Shown here in pieces: positions 6,331-16,567 of a stretch of DNA of 64,000 bases; position 1 is the first letter of the stretch; each line of letters begins with the position of its first letter. Origin of the DNA: an uncultured Lachnospiraceae bacterium (GTDB taxonomy: Bacteria; Bacillota; Clostridia; Lachnospirales; Lachnospiraceae); assembly GCA_934401915.1 (NCBI GenBank), contig CAKRSV010000001.1, positions 124,001-188,000 on the forward strand, in the 5' to 3' direction. The position numbers and the translations under genes were made by a program. The notes beneath the pieces were generated by a model. The model had not been told where the DNA came from, ran no database searches, and saw nothing but the letters and a program-made list of their open reading frames with translations.

Positions 6331-8400
6331 ATGAACTATGATGAATCTGTTTTCAAGGAAAAGGCCAATCGGAGAGCGCGAAAGATCTGGCTTATCTTTT
6401 CTATCCTGTTATCCGCCAATTACGGAAGCGATGTGGCAAACGGTCTGTATCCCGTTCCACACTATATCATTTTTCTGGTGCTGAACTGGCTTCCCATCAT
6501 CAGCGGCGAGATCCTTCTCCGGGTCAAAGGCTTTGCCACCGAGATCTACAAATACAATCTGGTGATCGGCTACGGTATCTTTTACGCCTTTGTGATCAGC
6601 ACCACGGCGTCTCCGATCGCCTTCACCTATATCCTGCCGGTTACCAGTCTGTTAGTCCTCTATAAAAATAAAAAGTTTATGGTAGTCTGCGGAATTGTCA
6701 ATTCGCTGATCATTATCGAAAGCGCTGTCTATCATGTGATCCTTGGCTATAATTCCGCCTCCGATATGAAAAATTATCAGCTGGAGCTTGCCTGCATCAT
6801 CCTCTGCTATGTCTGCTACGTCATGTCCATCAAGCACCTCAACGAATCTGACGGCGCTATGACCGACAGCATCCGGGCAGATCTGCACCGCGTCGTGACG
6901 ACGGTCGAGCAGGTAAAACAGGCCTGCAACTCCATTATGGACGGGATCACCGTCGTACAGGAGCTTGCGTCCGAAAATACGCACGGCGCGGGCATCGTCG
7001 TACAAAGCCTGCACAAGCTGGAAGCCAACAACACCAACCTGCAGGACAGCACCGCCTCCTCCAACGATATGACCGCCGAGATCCAGAAACAGGTCAACCA
7101 TGTTGCGGACATGATCGAACAGATGGTAGCGCTGACTGCCACCTGCGGCCAGCACGCACAGGTAAGCTCCGCCGATCTGGACGGACTGATCACCACCGCC
7201 AACACGATGGCGCAGGTTTCCAACGAGATCGAGGAAACCCTTCACAATTTCAAAAACGATTTTGCCATGGTAAAGAAAGAAACGGGAACGATCGAAAATA
7301 TCTCTAACCAGACGAACCTTCTCGCACTGAACGCCTCCATCGAGGCCGCGAGAGCCGGGGACGCCGGAAGGGGCTTTGCCGTCGTCGCAGAACAGATCCG
7401 CTCTCTGAGCACAGAAACCCAGACTTCGTCCGGACAGATCCGGCAGGCGCTCGCCCATCTGGAGGAAACCTCCGAAAAGATGACGTCCTCCATGGAACAG
7501 ACGCTGGAGCTGATCCAGCTCACTTTGGACAAGGTCACTCTGGCTGGCTCCAATGTGACGCAGATCGCTTCCGATACCGTCCAGCTCGGAGAACACATCT
7601 CCGTCATCGACGCCTCCATGAAAGACGTCGAAGCATCGAACATCCATCTGGTAGACAACCTGAGCGAAGTTTCACAGATCGTCACCGATATGACCAGATC
7701 CATCTCCGATTCCAGCGAGATCAACAACCGGATGCTGAGCAAGTATGACGAGTCTGCGACCAACATTTCCTCGATCGAGACCGTCATCGAGTCCCTCATG
7801 TGTGAGTTGGGCATCGGCGGATTTATGGGTACTGAGGATCTTCAGCCCGGCATGAAGCTGAGCATTTCGCTGAACAACAAAGAATATCACGGTACGCTTA
7901 CCGAACAGAACAACAATACCCTGACCGCGACCTTCCCGCAGACGCCTGCGATATCCTCGCCCGTCTCCTGTAAGCTGAAAGTGACGGTCGGCAACGTCCT
8001 GTATCTGTGGGACAGCGTAAAGGTTGCCTCCCAGAGCGGAAATTCCTTCACAATAACGATCGAGTCCAGACCTAAGATCAACAATCGCCGGAAATATCCC
8101 CGTATGGATCTGAAAAACGCCTGCACGATAACCTTGCAGGACGGCGGCACCACCATGGAAGGCACGCTGGACAACATCAGTGCCAACGGCTTTGCTTTTC
8201 TGACCAGCGACAGCTATTTTGCATCGCACAAAGGAGCTTCCCTGACCATCAGGATCCACAATTTTGACCTCCCGCAGCACGACGTTCTGGAAGGTCATGT
8301 GATCCGCTGCTCCAACAACAACGGTCAGTACATCGTCGGCTGTCAGATGCCGGAGGACGACTTCTTCATCCGCGAGTACGTCAAAGAACATACAAAATGA
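6331..8400 (+). CDS. Membrane chemoreceptor (MCP) with C-terminal PilZ domain
   Basis: The protein has 689 residues; AGGAGG precedes the ATG. Residues about 18-165 contain six hydrophobic segments and no periplasmic-type sensor domain. Residues about 190-490 are a methyl-accepting coiled coil with the conserved tip ([20 protein letters not shown], near 325). From about 500 a YcgR-N-like beta domain follows, and residues 586-689 are PilZ, with both c-di-GMP-binding signatures: RRKYPR (R-x-x-x-R) and DNISANG (D-x-S-x-x-G, residue 614). The tip should contact CheW/CheA and the PilZ part should bind c-di-GMP, so the receptor could report internal c-di-GMP to the chemotaxis system. No che or flagellar genes lie in the window. 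Its 3' end overlaps the MATE gene on the other strand. Confidence 0.9.
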   Translation: MNYDESVFKEKANRRARKIWLIFSILLSANYGSDVANGLYPVPHYIIFLVLNWLPIISGEILLRVKGFATEIYKYNLVIGYGIFYAFVISTTASPIAFTYILPVTSLLVLYKNKKFMVVCGIVNSLIIIESAVYHVILGYNSASDMKNYQLELACIILCYVCYVMSIKHLNESDGAMTDSIRADLHRVVTTVEQVKQACNSIMDGITVVQELASENTHGAGIVVQSLHKLEANNTNLQDSTASSNDMTAEIQKQVNHVADMIEQMVALTATCGQHAQVSSADLDGLITTANTMAQVSNEIEETLHNFKNDFAMVKKETGTIENISNQTNLLALNASIEAARAGDAGRGFAVVAEQIRSLSTETQTSSGQIRQALAHLEETSEKMTSSMEQTLELIQLTLDKVTLAGSNVTQIASDTVQLGEHISVIDASMKDVEASNIHLVDNLSEVSQIVTDMTRSISDSSEINNRMLSKYDESATNISSIETVIESLMCELGIGGFMGTEDLQPGMKLSISLNNKEYHGTLTEQNNNTLTATFPQTPAISSPVSCKLKVTVGNVLYLWDSVKVASQSGNSFTITIESRPKINNRRKYPRMDLKNACTITLQDGGTTMEGTLDNISANGFAFLTSDSYFASHKGASLTIRIHNFDLPQHDVLEGHVIRCSNNNGQYIVGCQMPEDDFFIREYVKEHTK

Positions 8401-9716
8401 TAAGCTGTCAGCATGGCGATTCCCGTAACGACCCATGAGATCGGATAGATGATCATAAGTACCCGGAACTCATGTACCATACGGCACGCCGTAGCGATCC
8501 ATATCAATCTGAGGACGCAGGACCCTGCGAAGGTGATGATCGCCGGAAGCAGGGAGTGTCCCAGTCCTCTCATCGCTCCCGCGCTGATCTCATAGGAGGA
8601 GGTCAGCAGCTCGAGCGTCGTCACGATCAGCAGTCTCTGCACCGCAAATTCCAAAACCGCCGGATCTGTCGTATAGATCCGTAAAAAGAAGCCTCTCCAG
8701 ATCACAAAAACGCCGGAGAGAAGTCCGCACGACAGAATGGAAAAAAGCATTGCTATCCGGAAGATCTTCCTGCATCTCGTATATTCTCCCGCGCCATAGT
8801 TCTGGCTGGTAAACGTGACCGTCGCCTGCGCGAATGCATTCACCATAAAATATGCAAAAAATTCGAAATTAAGAGCCGCCGCCGAGCCTGCCACCGCACT
8901 TGATCCAAAGCTGTTGATCGTGCTCTGGATACACACATTGGCAATCGAAAACATGGTTCCCTGAAGTCCCGCCGGGATCCCGATCCGCAGAAGCTGGGAA
9001 AGCTCCCCCGGTACGATCCGCAGTTTCCGCAGGTCAAGCCGGATTGGCTCCTGCTCATGCAGTAGGATGTACATCACAATGCTCGAACTGACAATATTCG
9101 AAATCACCGTAGCGATCGCCACCCCCGCAACACTCAGTTGAAAAACGATGACCAGGATCAGGTTCAGAATGGTGTTGACGATCCCCGCCGCGATCAGTGC
9201 GTACAGAGGCCGCTTGCTGTCTCCCGTGCTCCGCAGGATCGAGGAGCCGAAATCGTACAGCATGATAAACGGCATGCCCACCAGATAGATCCGCAGATAC
9301 AGGACAGCCAGATCGATGACGTCCTCAGGCGTTCCCATAAGCAGCAGGACCGGTCTTGCGATAAACTGCCCCAGGATCATTACAAAAAATCCGCTTAAGA
9401 TGGCGACCAGTATCGACGTATGGATCGCCGCCTGGATATTCTTCTCAATCTTCTGTCCGATATAGCGCGCGATCACCACGTTCGAGCCAAGCGAGATCCC
9501 GAGAAACAGGTTGATCATCAGCGAGATCAGGGAACTGTTGCTCCCCACCGCGGCAAGCGCCTGGCTGCTCGCAAACCGCCCCACTACCGCCGTATCCACT
9601 GAGTTGAACAACTGCTGTAAAATGCTGCTCGCGGCAAGCGGCAGCGCAAAGATCAGGATCTTGTTCCACAGCGTTCCATGCGTCATATCCATCGTATTTT
9701 TGTTCGTCGTATCCAT
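8343..9716 (-). CDS. MATE-family multidrug/toxin efflux transporter
   Basis: The product has 457 residues with 12 hydrophobic helices in two MatE repeats. Family features include the N-terminal [20 protein letters not shown] and the second-repeat [21 protein letters not shown] proteins export cationic drugs or metabolites using Na+ or H+. The ATG at 9716 follows AAAGGA; a second ATG ten codons on is possible. The last 19 codons (SSSGI end) overlap the end of the chemoreceptor gene on the opposite strand by 58 bp, so the genes converge with interlocked coding ends. No local regulator gene is adjacent. The substrate is unknown. Confidence 0.92.
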   Translation of the reverse strand: MDTTNKNTMDMTHGTLWNKILIFALPLAASSILQQLFNSVDTAVVGRFASSQALAAVGSNSSLISLMINLFLGISLGSNVVIARYIGQKIEKNIQAAIHTSILVAILSGFFVMILGQFIARPVLLLMGTPEDVIDLAVLYLRIYLVGMPFIMLYDFGSSILRSTGDSKRPLYALIAAGIVNTILNLILVIVFQLSVAGVAIATVISNIVSSSIVMYILLHEQEPIRLDLRKLRIVPGELSQLLRIGIPAGLQGTMFSIANVCIQSTINSFGSSAVAGSAAALNFEFFAYFMVNAFAQATVTFTSQNYGAGEYTRCRKIFRIAMLFSILSCGLLSGVFVIWRGFFLRIYTTDPAVLEFAVQRLLIVTTLELLTSSYEISAGAMRGLGHSLLPAIITFAGSCVLRLIWIATACRMVHEFRVLMIIYPISWVVTGIAMLTAYHFVCSLTYSRMKKSSSGI

Positions 9717-9783
9717 CTTCTTTTGTCCTTTCCCATTGCTTCAGACACTCTTAGGACATCAGCATAGCACAAAGTAATGCATT

Positions 9784-9828
9784 ATGGTATATCTCTTTTG
9801 TTGCAAAAATCCAGAAAGATGATACCAT
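9784..9828. promoter_or_regulatory. Inverted repeat in divergent promoter region
   Basis: ATGGTAT (9784-9790) and ATACCAT (9822-9828) form inverted arms 31 bp apart in the gap between the divergent MATE and HAD genes. A possible plus-strand TTGCAA/TACCAT promoter lies between and across them. This may be a regulator site; the protein is unknown. Confidence 0.3.
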
Positions 9829-9901
9829 ATCTATACAAAAGTTATCCGGTCTGTCCCTTTTCAGACCTTACCACAGAAAAAATACAGAAATGAGGATTTC
9901 C

Positions 9902-10699
9902 ATGATCAAATTGATTGCCAGCGATGTAGACGGTACGCTTGTCAAAGACGGTACGCTCCAGATCGACCCGGAGTACATGACCGTCATCGACCGTCTGCTC
10001 GATAAAGGATATTATTTTGCAGCCTGCTCCGGCAGACAGTTCGTCAGCGAACAGAAGCTCTTTGCCCCGATCAGAAACAGGCTTCTGTACATCACCGACG
10101 GCGGCACAGTCGTCCGTACTCCCGAAAGAGTCCTGAAAAAATACACCATGCCGGAGGAGACCTGGAAAGGCATGTACCGGATGGTGCGCGATACCCTTCC
10201 ATCCTGCGACTGTTATATCGGGCTGCCGGACTACTGCCTCGCAGAAGACGCGGGAAGCAGAATGTTCCGCTGGCTGAAAGACTCTTACGGCTTCGATATC
10301 CGGGAAGCAGAAAATCTGATGGAATTTCATTCGGAGGACGTCATCAAGTTTACCGTGTATCACCCCACCGCCTGCGAAGAGCTCTGCTCACCGGTTTTCA
10401 TCCCCACCTGGAAGGACAAGACCATGCTCGCCGTCGCCGGAAAACAATGGGTAGACTGCAACCCTCTGGGCGTGAGCAAATGGACGGCGCTCTCCGCCCT
10501 GATGGAACACCTCGGCGTCGCGCCGGATGAGGTCTGCACCTTCGGCGACAATTTTAACGATATTGAGATGCTGAAATCCGCCGGGATGAGCTTCGCCGTC
10601 TCCAACGCCCGCCAGGAAGTGATCGACAGCGCCAAAGAGACCTGCGCGCCCTACTGGGAAAACGGCGTGCTGCAGATCCTGAAAGAACGCTTTCTCTGA
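9902..10699 (+). CDS. Cof-type HAD hydrolase (HAD-IIB phosphatase)
   Basis: The product has 265 residues from the ATG at 9902, with GAGG upstream; an ATG 12 bp earlier overlaps that ribosome site. HAD motif I is at the N-terminus (SDVDGTLV, residues about 7-14), motif II is in CSGRQ, and motif IV in CTFGDNFNDIEM near residue 215. A large type IIB cap lies between. The family removes phosphate from sugar phosphates, flavin mononucleotide or pyridoxal phosphate; the substrate here cannot be told. It is a single gene, divergent from the MATE exporter. Confidence 0.9.
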   Translation: MIKLIASDVDGTLVKDGTLQIDPEYMTVIDRLLDKGYYFAACSGRQFVSEQKLFAPIRNRLLYITDGGTVVRTPERVLKKYTMPEETWKGMYRMVRDTLPSCDCYIGLPDYCLAEDAGSRMFRWLKDSYGFDIREAENLMEFHSEDVIKFTVYHPTACEELCSPVFIPTWKDKTMLAVAGKQWVDCNPLGVSKWTALSALMEHLGVAPDEVCTFGDNFNDIEMLKSAGMSFAVSNARQEVIDSAKETCAPYWENGVLQILKERFL

Positions 10700-10770
10700 T
10701 CTGCGTCTCTGCCTGCTGCCTATATCATGGCTGGGCTGGAAACATTGTCTTTTGCCGCTTTGCCGCAATC

Positions 10771-10804
10771 AAAAGGCAGGCTGATGATCTCCATCAACCT
10801 GCCT
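10771..10804 (-). terminator. Terminator of the second chemoreceptor gene
   Basis: On the minus strand AGGCAGG..GATG pairs with CATC..CCTGCCT, followed by TTTT. It lies 37 bp after the stop of the chemoreceptor gene. Confidence 0.8.
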
Positions 10805-10840
10805 GAAACTATCACTGACTGATTCTTTCTTCTGGAAACG

Positions 10841-12898
10841 CTACAGCTTAAACTTAGCTGCCTGTGCCTCCAGCGAATCGCTCATATCGATAAGCTCTCT
10901 CGTCTTTCCGGTACACTCTTCTACCATCTGCAGCAGATGATTCATATTCTCGCTTGCCTCGTTTGTCGAGGAAACGTTTCTCTCTGCATCACCCGCCAGC
11001 TTGACGATCGTGCTGCCGACCTCTGTCTTGAGTCCATCCAGCCTGCTGGTCTGTCTGTGGATGTCATCTGAAATGTCAGACACCACCTTGACCTCTGTCC
11101 GGAGTCCTGCAAAGTATTCCTGCGTATCCTTAAGCTGCTTCTGCTGTGTCTCGACCTGTCCTTCTACCGCTTCCATCTTCTCTACGTTCGCATTGGAATT
11201 GTTGATCAGTTCATTGATCACCGCAGAGATCTGGTTGGCTGCATCGTTGGAGCCTTCCGACAGATTCCGGATTTCCTCCGCTACGACTGCAAAGCCTCTG
11301 CCCGCTTCTCCTGCCCTGGCAGCCTCGATCGAGGCATTCAGACTCAGCAGGTTGGTCCGTCCGGCGATTTCTGTGATCACATCGACCGCATTCTGGATCT
11401 TCATCGCGGAGTCGTTTGTGAGCTTCGTCTGTACCACAAGGTCTTCCACCTCTGCAGCCGTCTTGTCGCAGATATTGACCAGATTCTCCAGTGCCCCCAA
11501 CGCCTGCTCTGCGTACTGGTTCATGTTCGCGATCGACTTCTCAAGTGTATTCGCGCTGTTGGCGTTCTCCTCGATACCTGCCTCGATGTGGTTTACCTTC
11601 TGCTCAGCGATATTCGTCTCATTTGCCTGTGAATTACTGCTGGACGCGATCTCCTGCACCAGATTGTTCACATCCGCCACATTGCCTGTCATGGTGTCGA
11701 ACGCATTGCTGAAGTCAGCGCTGTTCCCCTTGATGCTGCTGATGGATCTCTGCAGCTCTGTCACGATCTGTCGGAGATTCTCCTGAACCTCTCTCAGCCC
11801 GCGTGCCATATCTCCGATCTCATTCTTATTTTTCAGACTGCCGGCGTCAAATTCCAGATTCAGATTTCCCTCTGCCAGAAGTCCTGTATTCTTCGTCAGT
11901 CTCACGATCGGATTACAGATCCTGCTGCCGATCACGTAGATTGCCAGACTGCCCGCGATCAGGAAAACGATACTCAGCACGACCAGTCCGACTGCCAGCT
12001 TGGAAGTTCCCGCCAGAGCCGCGCTCTGCTCGCCAACCATGGCAAAAGACCACTGCCCGCCAAGGATCGGCGCATATCCGATAAAGTATTTCTTTCCATC
12101 AAACCGATAGGTGTCAATACCGCTCTCCCCGGCGATCATCTTCTCCTCTACCGCCGCAAGCTCCGCATATCTGGGATCTGCCTCGATAGCTTCCACGCCC
12201 TCCGCAGCCTCCCGGCCGGTATTGCACACAATATCATTCTGGGAATTTTCAACGTCTGCATAATCAATAGCCGTCATCTTTGTACCCGTCTGATTGATGA
12301 CAAAGCAGAAACCGTTGTTTTCCACATTGATCTCATTTACCAGATCATTCAGCATGGACGCGTCCGTCACACCGGTCAGGACGCCGATCACATCGCCATT
12401 ATCATTATAGATGGGTGCGCTGACGCAGATTACCATCTTGAGATCAATTCTTGCAAACAGCACATCGGAAATATTCGGGATTCCCGAAGCCGCCTGCTTG
12501 AAGAACGCACGATCCGCCGCATTTGCCTTATCGCCTGTTGTGGAGATGACATCGCCGACTACGTGATCTGCCGTCTCATCTACATAGCAGATCTGAAAAC
12601 GCTCAAATCCGATTCGCTCTGCCTCCCGGATCAGAACATCCTGCTGGATACTCCAATCCATCGTCTTAATATCTTCTCTGCTCGCAATATCTTCCACCTG
12701 TGAAATATAGGTGTTGATCTGGTGCTCCACCAGCTTGGAAGCATCCACCGCACGATTGCTTGTCTCCGTCTGTACATATCCCTTCAGCAGACTGCTGACC
12801 GATGCCACTGTGATCACAGCAAACACGATACAGATCGCTGCGATCAGGAGAATTGTACTCGCCAAAAGTTCCGTTTTGATCGACTTTTTCTTTTTCAT
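10841..12898 (-). CDS. Methyl-accepting chemotaxis protein with dCache sensor
   Basis: The product has 685 residues from the ATG at 12898, which follows GAGGGG. Layout: first membrane helix at about 15-35, an extracellular double-Cache domain at about 40-290 ([42 protein letters not shown]), second membrane helix near 300-322, HAMP at about 320-375 ([20 protein letters not shown]), quoted in part, and the signalling coiled coil with tip [20 protein letters not shown] near residue 510. dCache domains bind amino acids, carboxylates or similar small ligands. The protein should work through CheA/CheW encoded elsewhere. It is monocistronic with its own terminator. Confidence 0.93.
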   Translation of the reverse strand: MKKKKSIKTELLASTILLIAAICIVFAVITVASVSSLLKGYVQTETSNRAVDASKLVEHQINTYISQVEDIASREDIKTMDWSIQQDVLIREAERIGFERFQICYVDETADHVVGDVISTTGDKANAADRAFFKQAASGIPNISDVLFARIDLKMVICVSAPIYNDNGDVIGVLTGVTDASMLNDLVNEINVENNGFCFVINQTGTKMTAIDYADVENSQNDIVCNTGREAAEGVEAIEADPRYAELAAVEEKMIAGESGIDTYRFDGKKYFIGYAPILGGQWSFAMVGEQSAALAGTSKLAVGLVVLSIVFLIAGSLAIYVIGSRICNPIVRLTKNTGLLAEGNLNLEFDAGSLKNKNEIGDMARGLREVQENLRQIVTELQRSISSIKGNSADFSNAFDTMTGNVADVNNLVQEIASSSNSQANETNIAEQKVNHIEAGIEENANSANTLEKSIANMNQYAEQALGALENLVNICDKTAAEVEDLVVQTKLTNDSAMKIQNAVDVITEIAGRTNLLSLNASIEAARAGEAGRGFAVVAEEIRNLSEGSNDAANQISAVINELINNSNANVEKMEAVEGQVETQQKQLKDTQEYFAGLRTEVKVVSDISDDIHRQTSRLDGLKTEVGSTIVKLAGDAERNVSSTNEASENMNHLLQMVEECTGKTRELIDMSDSLEAQAAKFKL

Positions 12899-12934
12899 TT
12901 GCGACCCCCTCATCTGTTATTTTCATTTCCCTCT

Positions 12935-12948
12935 TTTCCCGTGGGAAA
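12935..12948. promoter_or_regulatory. Short palindrome upstream of the second chemoreceptor gene
   Basis: TTTCCC-GT-GGGAAA is a perfect 6+6 palindrome 37 bp upstream of the start codon. It may be a regulator site or a leader hairpin; nothing else supports a function. Confidence 0.25.
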
Positions 12949-13063
12949 CTACTAACAGTGTAGCATGTTTTTGTCGCAGTTTGTCGATTGTACTAAGAAA
13001 AGTACAATATGCGAGTCATTTTTGTGCAATATGACGGTTTACCAGCTCTTGACACAGCAGTTT

Positions 13064-13425
13064 TCACATACCAGATCCGCTCTTTTTCTTTCCGATCACG
13101 ATAAGCCACGCCGTCATAATGATAAGCGCGCCAAGACTCATGTTGGAGCAGGCCAGACCGTTCAGGAACGCGTTTGTCCCGAGCTTGCCGACCATATTCA
13201 GCAGAATCTTGAAGGTAAGCGGATTGATGATCCACATCCATCCGGGCAGGCACGTTTTCTTTTTCCCGATGATCAGAAGCATCGTGATGACATTCAGAAA
13301 ATAGACCGCGAAGAACACAAGGCTCGACGGAATCACATAGCCGAAGAATCCGCCAAGACCGATCCTGGTGTAAGAGAGCTTCTGCGCCGACACAAATCTC
13401 CTTTTCCGCGCACGCTATCAGAAAA
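13064..13425 (-). pseudogene. Membrane-protein fragment (C-terminal part)
   Basis: An open frame from about 13425 to the stop at 13064 encodes about 115 residues with three to four hydrophobic helices (IPSSLVFFAVYFLNVITMLL, LGALIIMTAWLIVIG) and no ribosome site or sensible start. It resembles the C-terminal half of Firmicute DUF998/DUF6796-like membrane proteins, with low certainty. The upstream end runs into the middle of the EAL-domain fragment in a different frame, so it looks like one side of a deletion junction. Confidence 0.5.
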
Positions 13426-13614
13426 GGACTCTGCCTCGCAAAACATTTCTTCGATGTTCAGATTCAGATCGGGATCCTGAAATTTCTCTTTGATCCTGGT
13501 AAGCGCCTCGTATCCCATCACCGATCCGTCCCGCAGGGAGACGATCGGCTGAAATACCGGATAGATCCCGTTTTCTTCCATCAGATTTTCAATATATTTT
13601 TTCTTAGAACGCAT
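13333..13614 (-). pseudogene. EAL-domain (c-di-GMP phosphodiesterase) N-terminal fragment
   Basis: GGAGG precedes the ATG at 13614. Residues about 15-45 contain PVFQPIVSLRDGSVMGYEAL, the hallmark start of EAL domains, with the E of EAL being a metal ligand in active enzymes. Family similarity ends near residue 70 (CEAESF) and the frame then reads unrelated residues to a stop at 13333. A working EAL domain needs about 240 residues, so this product cannot be an active phosphodiesterase. A TATAAT box at 13651-13656 upstream suggests the remnant may still be transcribed. Confidence 0.7.
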
Positions 13615-13705
13615 CGTTTCCTCCGTCTGTCACTTTTGTCTTTCTACAAAATTATAGACAAAGATGCGTTCCCGTGAAATCATAGTCAGGTAAAACTTGT
13701 GTAAA

Positions 13706-14887
13706 TTACTTCTTTACCCCTTTCGCGCCGGACAGGTTGGCGTTCTGAAGGATATTGCTGTCGAAGGACGTCAGCATCCCCTTCTCCTCGCGTTCTCTCT
13801 TGAGCGCCAGCTTCACCATATCGTCCAAAAGCTGCGCGTAGGGCTTGCCGAGAGCCTCCCACAGATAAAAGGCGAGCGAACCCGGAATGGGATTGATCTC
13901 GTTGACATAGACCTGATCGGTATCCTTATCGATCATAAAATCGATCCTCGACACGCCGCTGCAGCCGAGTACCTGGAACGTTTTGACTGCCATTTCGCGA
14001 ATCTCTTCCCGTTTCTCCTTCGTCAGGTTCGCCGGAAGCTCTCTTCTGGCTGTCCTCATTCCCTCGGAACCACCCTTGCCGCCTGCCACATATTTATCCT
14101 CATAGCTCAGGATCTCATCGCTGGAGATCGGCTCCTCACACTCGGAAGCGGCCGCCTCCTCGTAATCGCCCAGAACTGCGCAGTTGATCTCACGCAGGTT
14201 CATGATCGCACGTTCGATCAGCACCTTGGGACCAAACGTGAAGGCGTACTCCAGCGCCTCCTCCAGCTCCTTCCGGTCTCTCGCTACCTTGATCCCTACG
14301 CTGGATCCAAGATTGACCGGCTTGACGATGACCGGATAGCTGATGCGGCTCTCAACCTTGCTGTAAACCGTCTCCTGCGACGCCTGATACTCCTTCACAT
14401 TGGCTGTCACACAATCCAGCACCGGGATATCGTTGTCCTTGAGAACGGTCTTCATCACATATTTATCCATGGTCACCGCTGACGCCATCACATCGCAGCC
14501 GGTAAACGGGATATTATAGTGGCGCAGGAATCCCTGCAACGATCCATCCTCCACATTTGCGCCGTGAACTACCGGAAACGCCACGTCGATCTCAGCCACC
14601 ACCGAATTTCCAAATTTCTTCTCCGGGTACTGGATCAGCTGTACCTTTCCTCCATTGCTCATAAAGAACACTCTGGTGCTTTTTTTGAGGAGCTCCGGGA
14701 TATTCTTATAGTTTGAGATATCCGCAACAGCCTCCCCTGTATAAAGCTCGTTATCCTTTGTGATATAGATCGCGATCGGTTCATATTTTTCTTGATCAAA
14801 AGAGTTGTACGCCTGCAGTCCGGAGATGACTGACACCTCATGCTCCACGCTCTTGCCTCCGAAGAATACTCCTACCCGAATTTTCAT
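13706..14887 (-). CDS. ddl: D-alanine--D-alanine ligase
   Basis: The product has 393 residues from the ATG at 14887, preceded by AAGGG; an upstream ATG at 14926 lacks spacing. It joins two D-alanines with ATP in the cytoplasm to make the dipeptide used by MurF. Seen: N-terminal VFFGGKSVEHEVSVISG, the EDGSLQG loop, the ATP-grasp segment PVNLGSSVGIKV, DKYVAGG with the Tyr-containing loop of D-Ala-D-Ala enzymes, and VNEINPIPGS. It is longer than the usual 310-360 residues because of a charged insert before the omega loop and a C-terminal tail of about 30 residues. It is the last gene of the hydrolase-murF-ddl operon, 73 bp after murF. Confidence 0.93.
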   Translation of the reverse strand: MKIRVGVFFGGKSVEHEVSVISGLQAYNSFDQEKYEPIAIYITKDNELYTGEAVADISNYKNIPELLKKSTRVFFMSNGGKVQLIQYPEKKFGNSVVAEIDVAFPVVHGANVEDGSLQGFLRHYNIPFTGCDVMASAVTMDKYVMKTVLKDNDIPVLDCVTANVKEYQASQETVYSKVESRISYPVIVKPVNLGSSVGIKVARDRKELEEALEYAFTFGPKVLIERAIMNLREINCAVLGDYEEAAASECEEPISSDEILSYEDKYVAGGKGGSEGMRTARRELPANLTKEKREEIREMAVKTFQVLGCSGVSRIDFMIDKDTDQVYVNEINPIPGSLAFYLWEALGKPYAQLLDDMVKLALKREREEKGMLTSFDSNILQNANLSGAKGVKK

Positions 14888-14960
14888 ATCCCTTACCTTA
14901 CCTTTCTCATGCCCTTTGCGGCTCATTTCTAAAATGCAGTCTTCCGTTTACAGACCGCCC

Positions 14961-16532
14961 TTATGCGTAATTATCCGGCAGATCGTTTTCGATCAGCACG
15001 ACCTTCTGCTTTTCATCGGGTATCGCGTTCACCATCTGGAACGCCTCCTGCAGGGTGTCCACCAGGATCATCCTGTTCTGTGCAAATCCGGCTTCCCGCA
15101 GGCCATCCTGGATTGGTCTGGTCTGTTCTTTTCCTACCAGCACCGCATAGTCGCACTTGTCTGCCGCGTAAACTCCTACCTCTTTATTTTCGTCATACTG
15201 CTTCTCTCCCAGTTCCACCATGCCGGGCGTCATCAGAATACGAAGTTCCCTGAACATCGCCAGCGTATCCAGCGCCGCCTTAAATCCGCTCTTGTTGGAA
15301 TTGTAGCTGTCGTCCAGAATGATCCGCTTTCCCTGTCTGAGGAGCTGCAGTCGGTGCGGCACGCTCTCAAGCTGCTTGACCGGATAGATCAGCTTCTCCA
15401 TCGGGATTCCAAGCGTGTTTGCCACCGCAATCGCTCCGGCAATGTTCTGCACGTTGTGGTTGCCGACCAGCCTTGTGTGGAAAAGATACTCTTTTCCGGC
15501 TCTGTCCTTTATCTTAAACTGCGATCCCTCCGGCGACACCTCGATGTCATATGCCCGGTAGTCGAGCTTCTCTTCACCGATTCCGTAGGTCACAACCTTT
15601 TTCTCAATAGGATGTTTGCGGATATACTCATTGTCATAGTTTAAAAATACGACGCCCTCCGCCGGCACCGCATCCGCCAGCTCAAACTTTGTTCCGATGA
15701 TATTGTCGATCGTGTGGAAGCTCTGCAAGTGCTGCGGCCCGATCGATGTGATGATTCCATAATCGGGATGCACCAGATCGCAGATCTCCTTGATGTCGCC
15801 GACCTCTCGCGCGCCCATCTCGCAGATAAAGATCTCATGGAAAGGCTTCATCTGTTCCCGGACCGTCCGCACCACGCCCAGCGTTGTATTATAATTTCCG
15901 GGTGTCTGCAAAACATTGTACTGGCTGGAAAGCAGCGTGTTCAGGAAATATTTGACGCTGGTCTTGCCATAGCTTCCCGTCACGCCGATGATCTTCAGCT
16001 CCGGCATCTCCCGCAGAATCCTTGCAGCGTCATTGATATAGTGCTGGTTGACTCCCTTTTCCACCGGGCGGTTGATCCAGTTGACCAGCACGATGAGCAC
16101 CGGCTCCAAAATAAACAGAAGCACCAGTATGATCTGCACATTCCTTACCCTGCTGCCCCCTGCAAGCGCCACAAGAAGCGCAGCCAGGACAAACAGCAAA
16201 CCTGTTGTGAAAAGCATCCGCTTCACTCTCGGGGTATACACAAGCGGCTTCTTCGCCTTTCGCGGTTTGTTCACCCAGATCGTCATCAGATTCAGCAGCC
16301 AGGCCGCCACCAGACTGCCGTTTCCTTTTCCGAACACAAGGACAAATACAGCGATCATTCCGTAGATCGACTTGCCGAGCATCCTCCCGATGTTGGAAGT
16401 CACCTGCATCCACTCCCGGTATTCCCTCGGTTTATAGGAATTTTGCTGAAACATATGCGCAATGTATAACTCAAACAGGATCGCTCCTGCCAGATATGTC
16501 ACGAACCATAAACTATTGATTGCCAGATCCAT
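14961..16532 (-). CDS. murF: MurF-type UDP-MurNAc-tripeptide--D-Ala-D-Ala ligase with membrane N-terminus
   Basis: The product has 523 residues. Unlike textbook MurF, residues 1-155 contain four or five hydrophobic helices, so the enzyme should be membrane-bound. The Mur ligase part follows: P-loop GVTGSYGKTS at 183-192, a TPGNYNTTLGV segment, FICEMGAR, SIGPQHL, the carbamoylated-Lys region and NHNVQNIAGAIAVA, with the C-terminal domain carrying LDDSYNSNKSGFKAAL. It adds D-Ala-D-Ala to the peptidoglycan precursor, and ddl directly downstream makes that dipeptide. Membrane-anchored forms are known in Clostridia. It starts 35 bp after the hydrolase gene. Confidence 0.9.
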   Translation of the reverse strand: MDLAINSLWFVTYLAGAILFELYIAHMFQQNSYKPREYREWMQVTSNIGRMLGKSIYGMIAVFVLVFGKGNGSLVAAWLLNLMTIWVNKPRKAKKPLVYTPRVKRMLFTTGLLFVLAALLVALAGGSRVRNVQIILVLLFILEPVLIVLVNWINRPVEKGVNQHYINDAARILREMPELKIIGVTGSYGKTSVKYFLNTLLSSQYNVLQTPGNYNTTLGVVRTVREQMKPFHEIFICEMGAREVGDIKEICDLVHPDYGIITSIGPQHLQSFHTIDNIIGTKFELADAVPAEGVVFLNYDNEYIRKHPIEKKVVTYGIGEEKLDYRAYDIEVSPEGSQFKIKDRAGKEYLFHTRLVGNHNVQNIAGAIAVANTLGIPMEKLIYPVKQLESVPHRLQLLRQGKRIILDDSYNSNKSGFKAALDTLAMFRELRILMTPGMVELGEKQYDENKEVGVYAADKCDYAVLVGKEQTRPIQDGLREAGFAQNRMILVDTLQEAFQMVNAIPDEKQKVVLIENDLPDNYA

Positions 16533-16567
16533 CGGTCTTGGATTCCTTTCTCTCCCCTGAGGATTTC

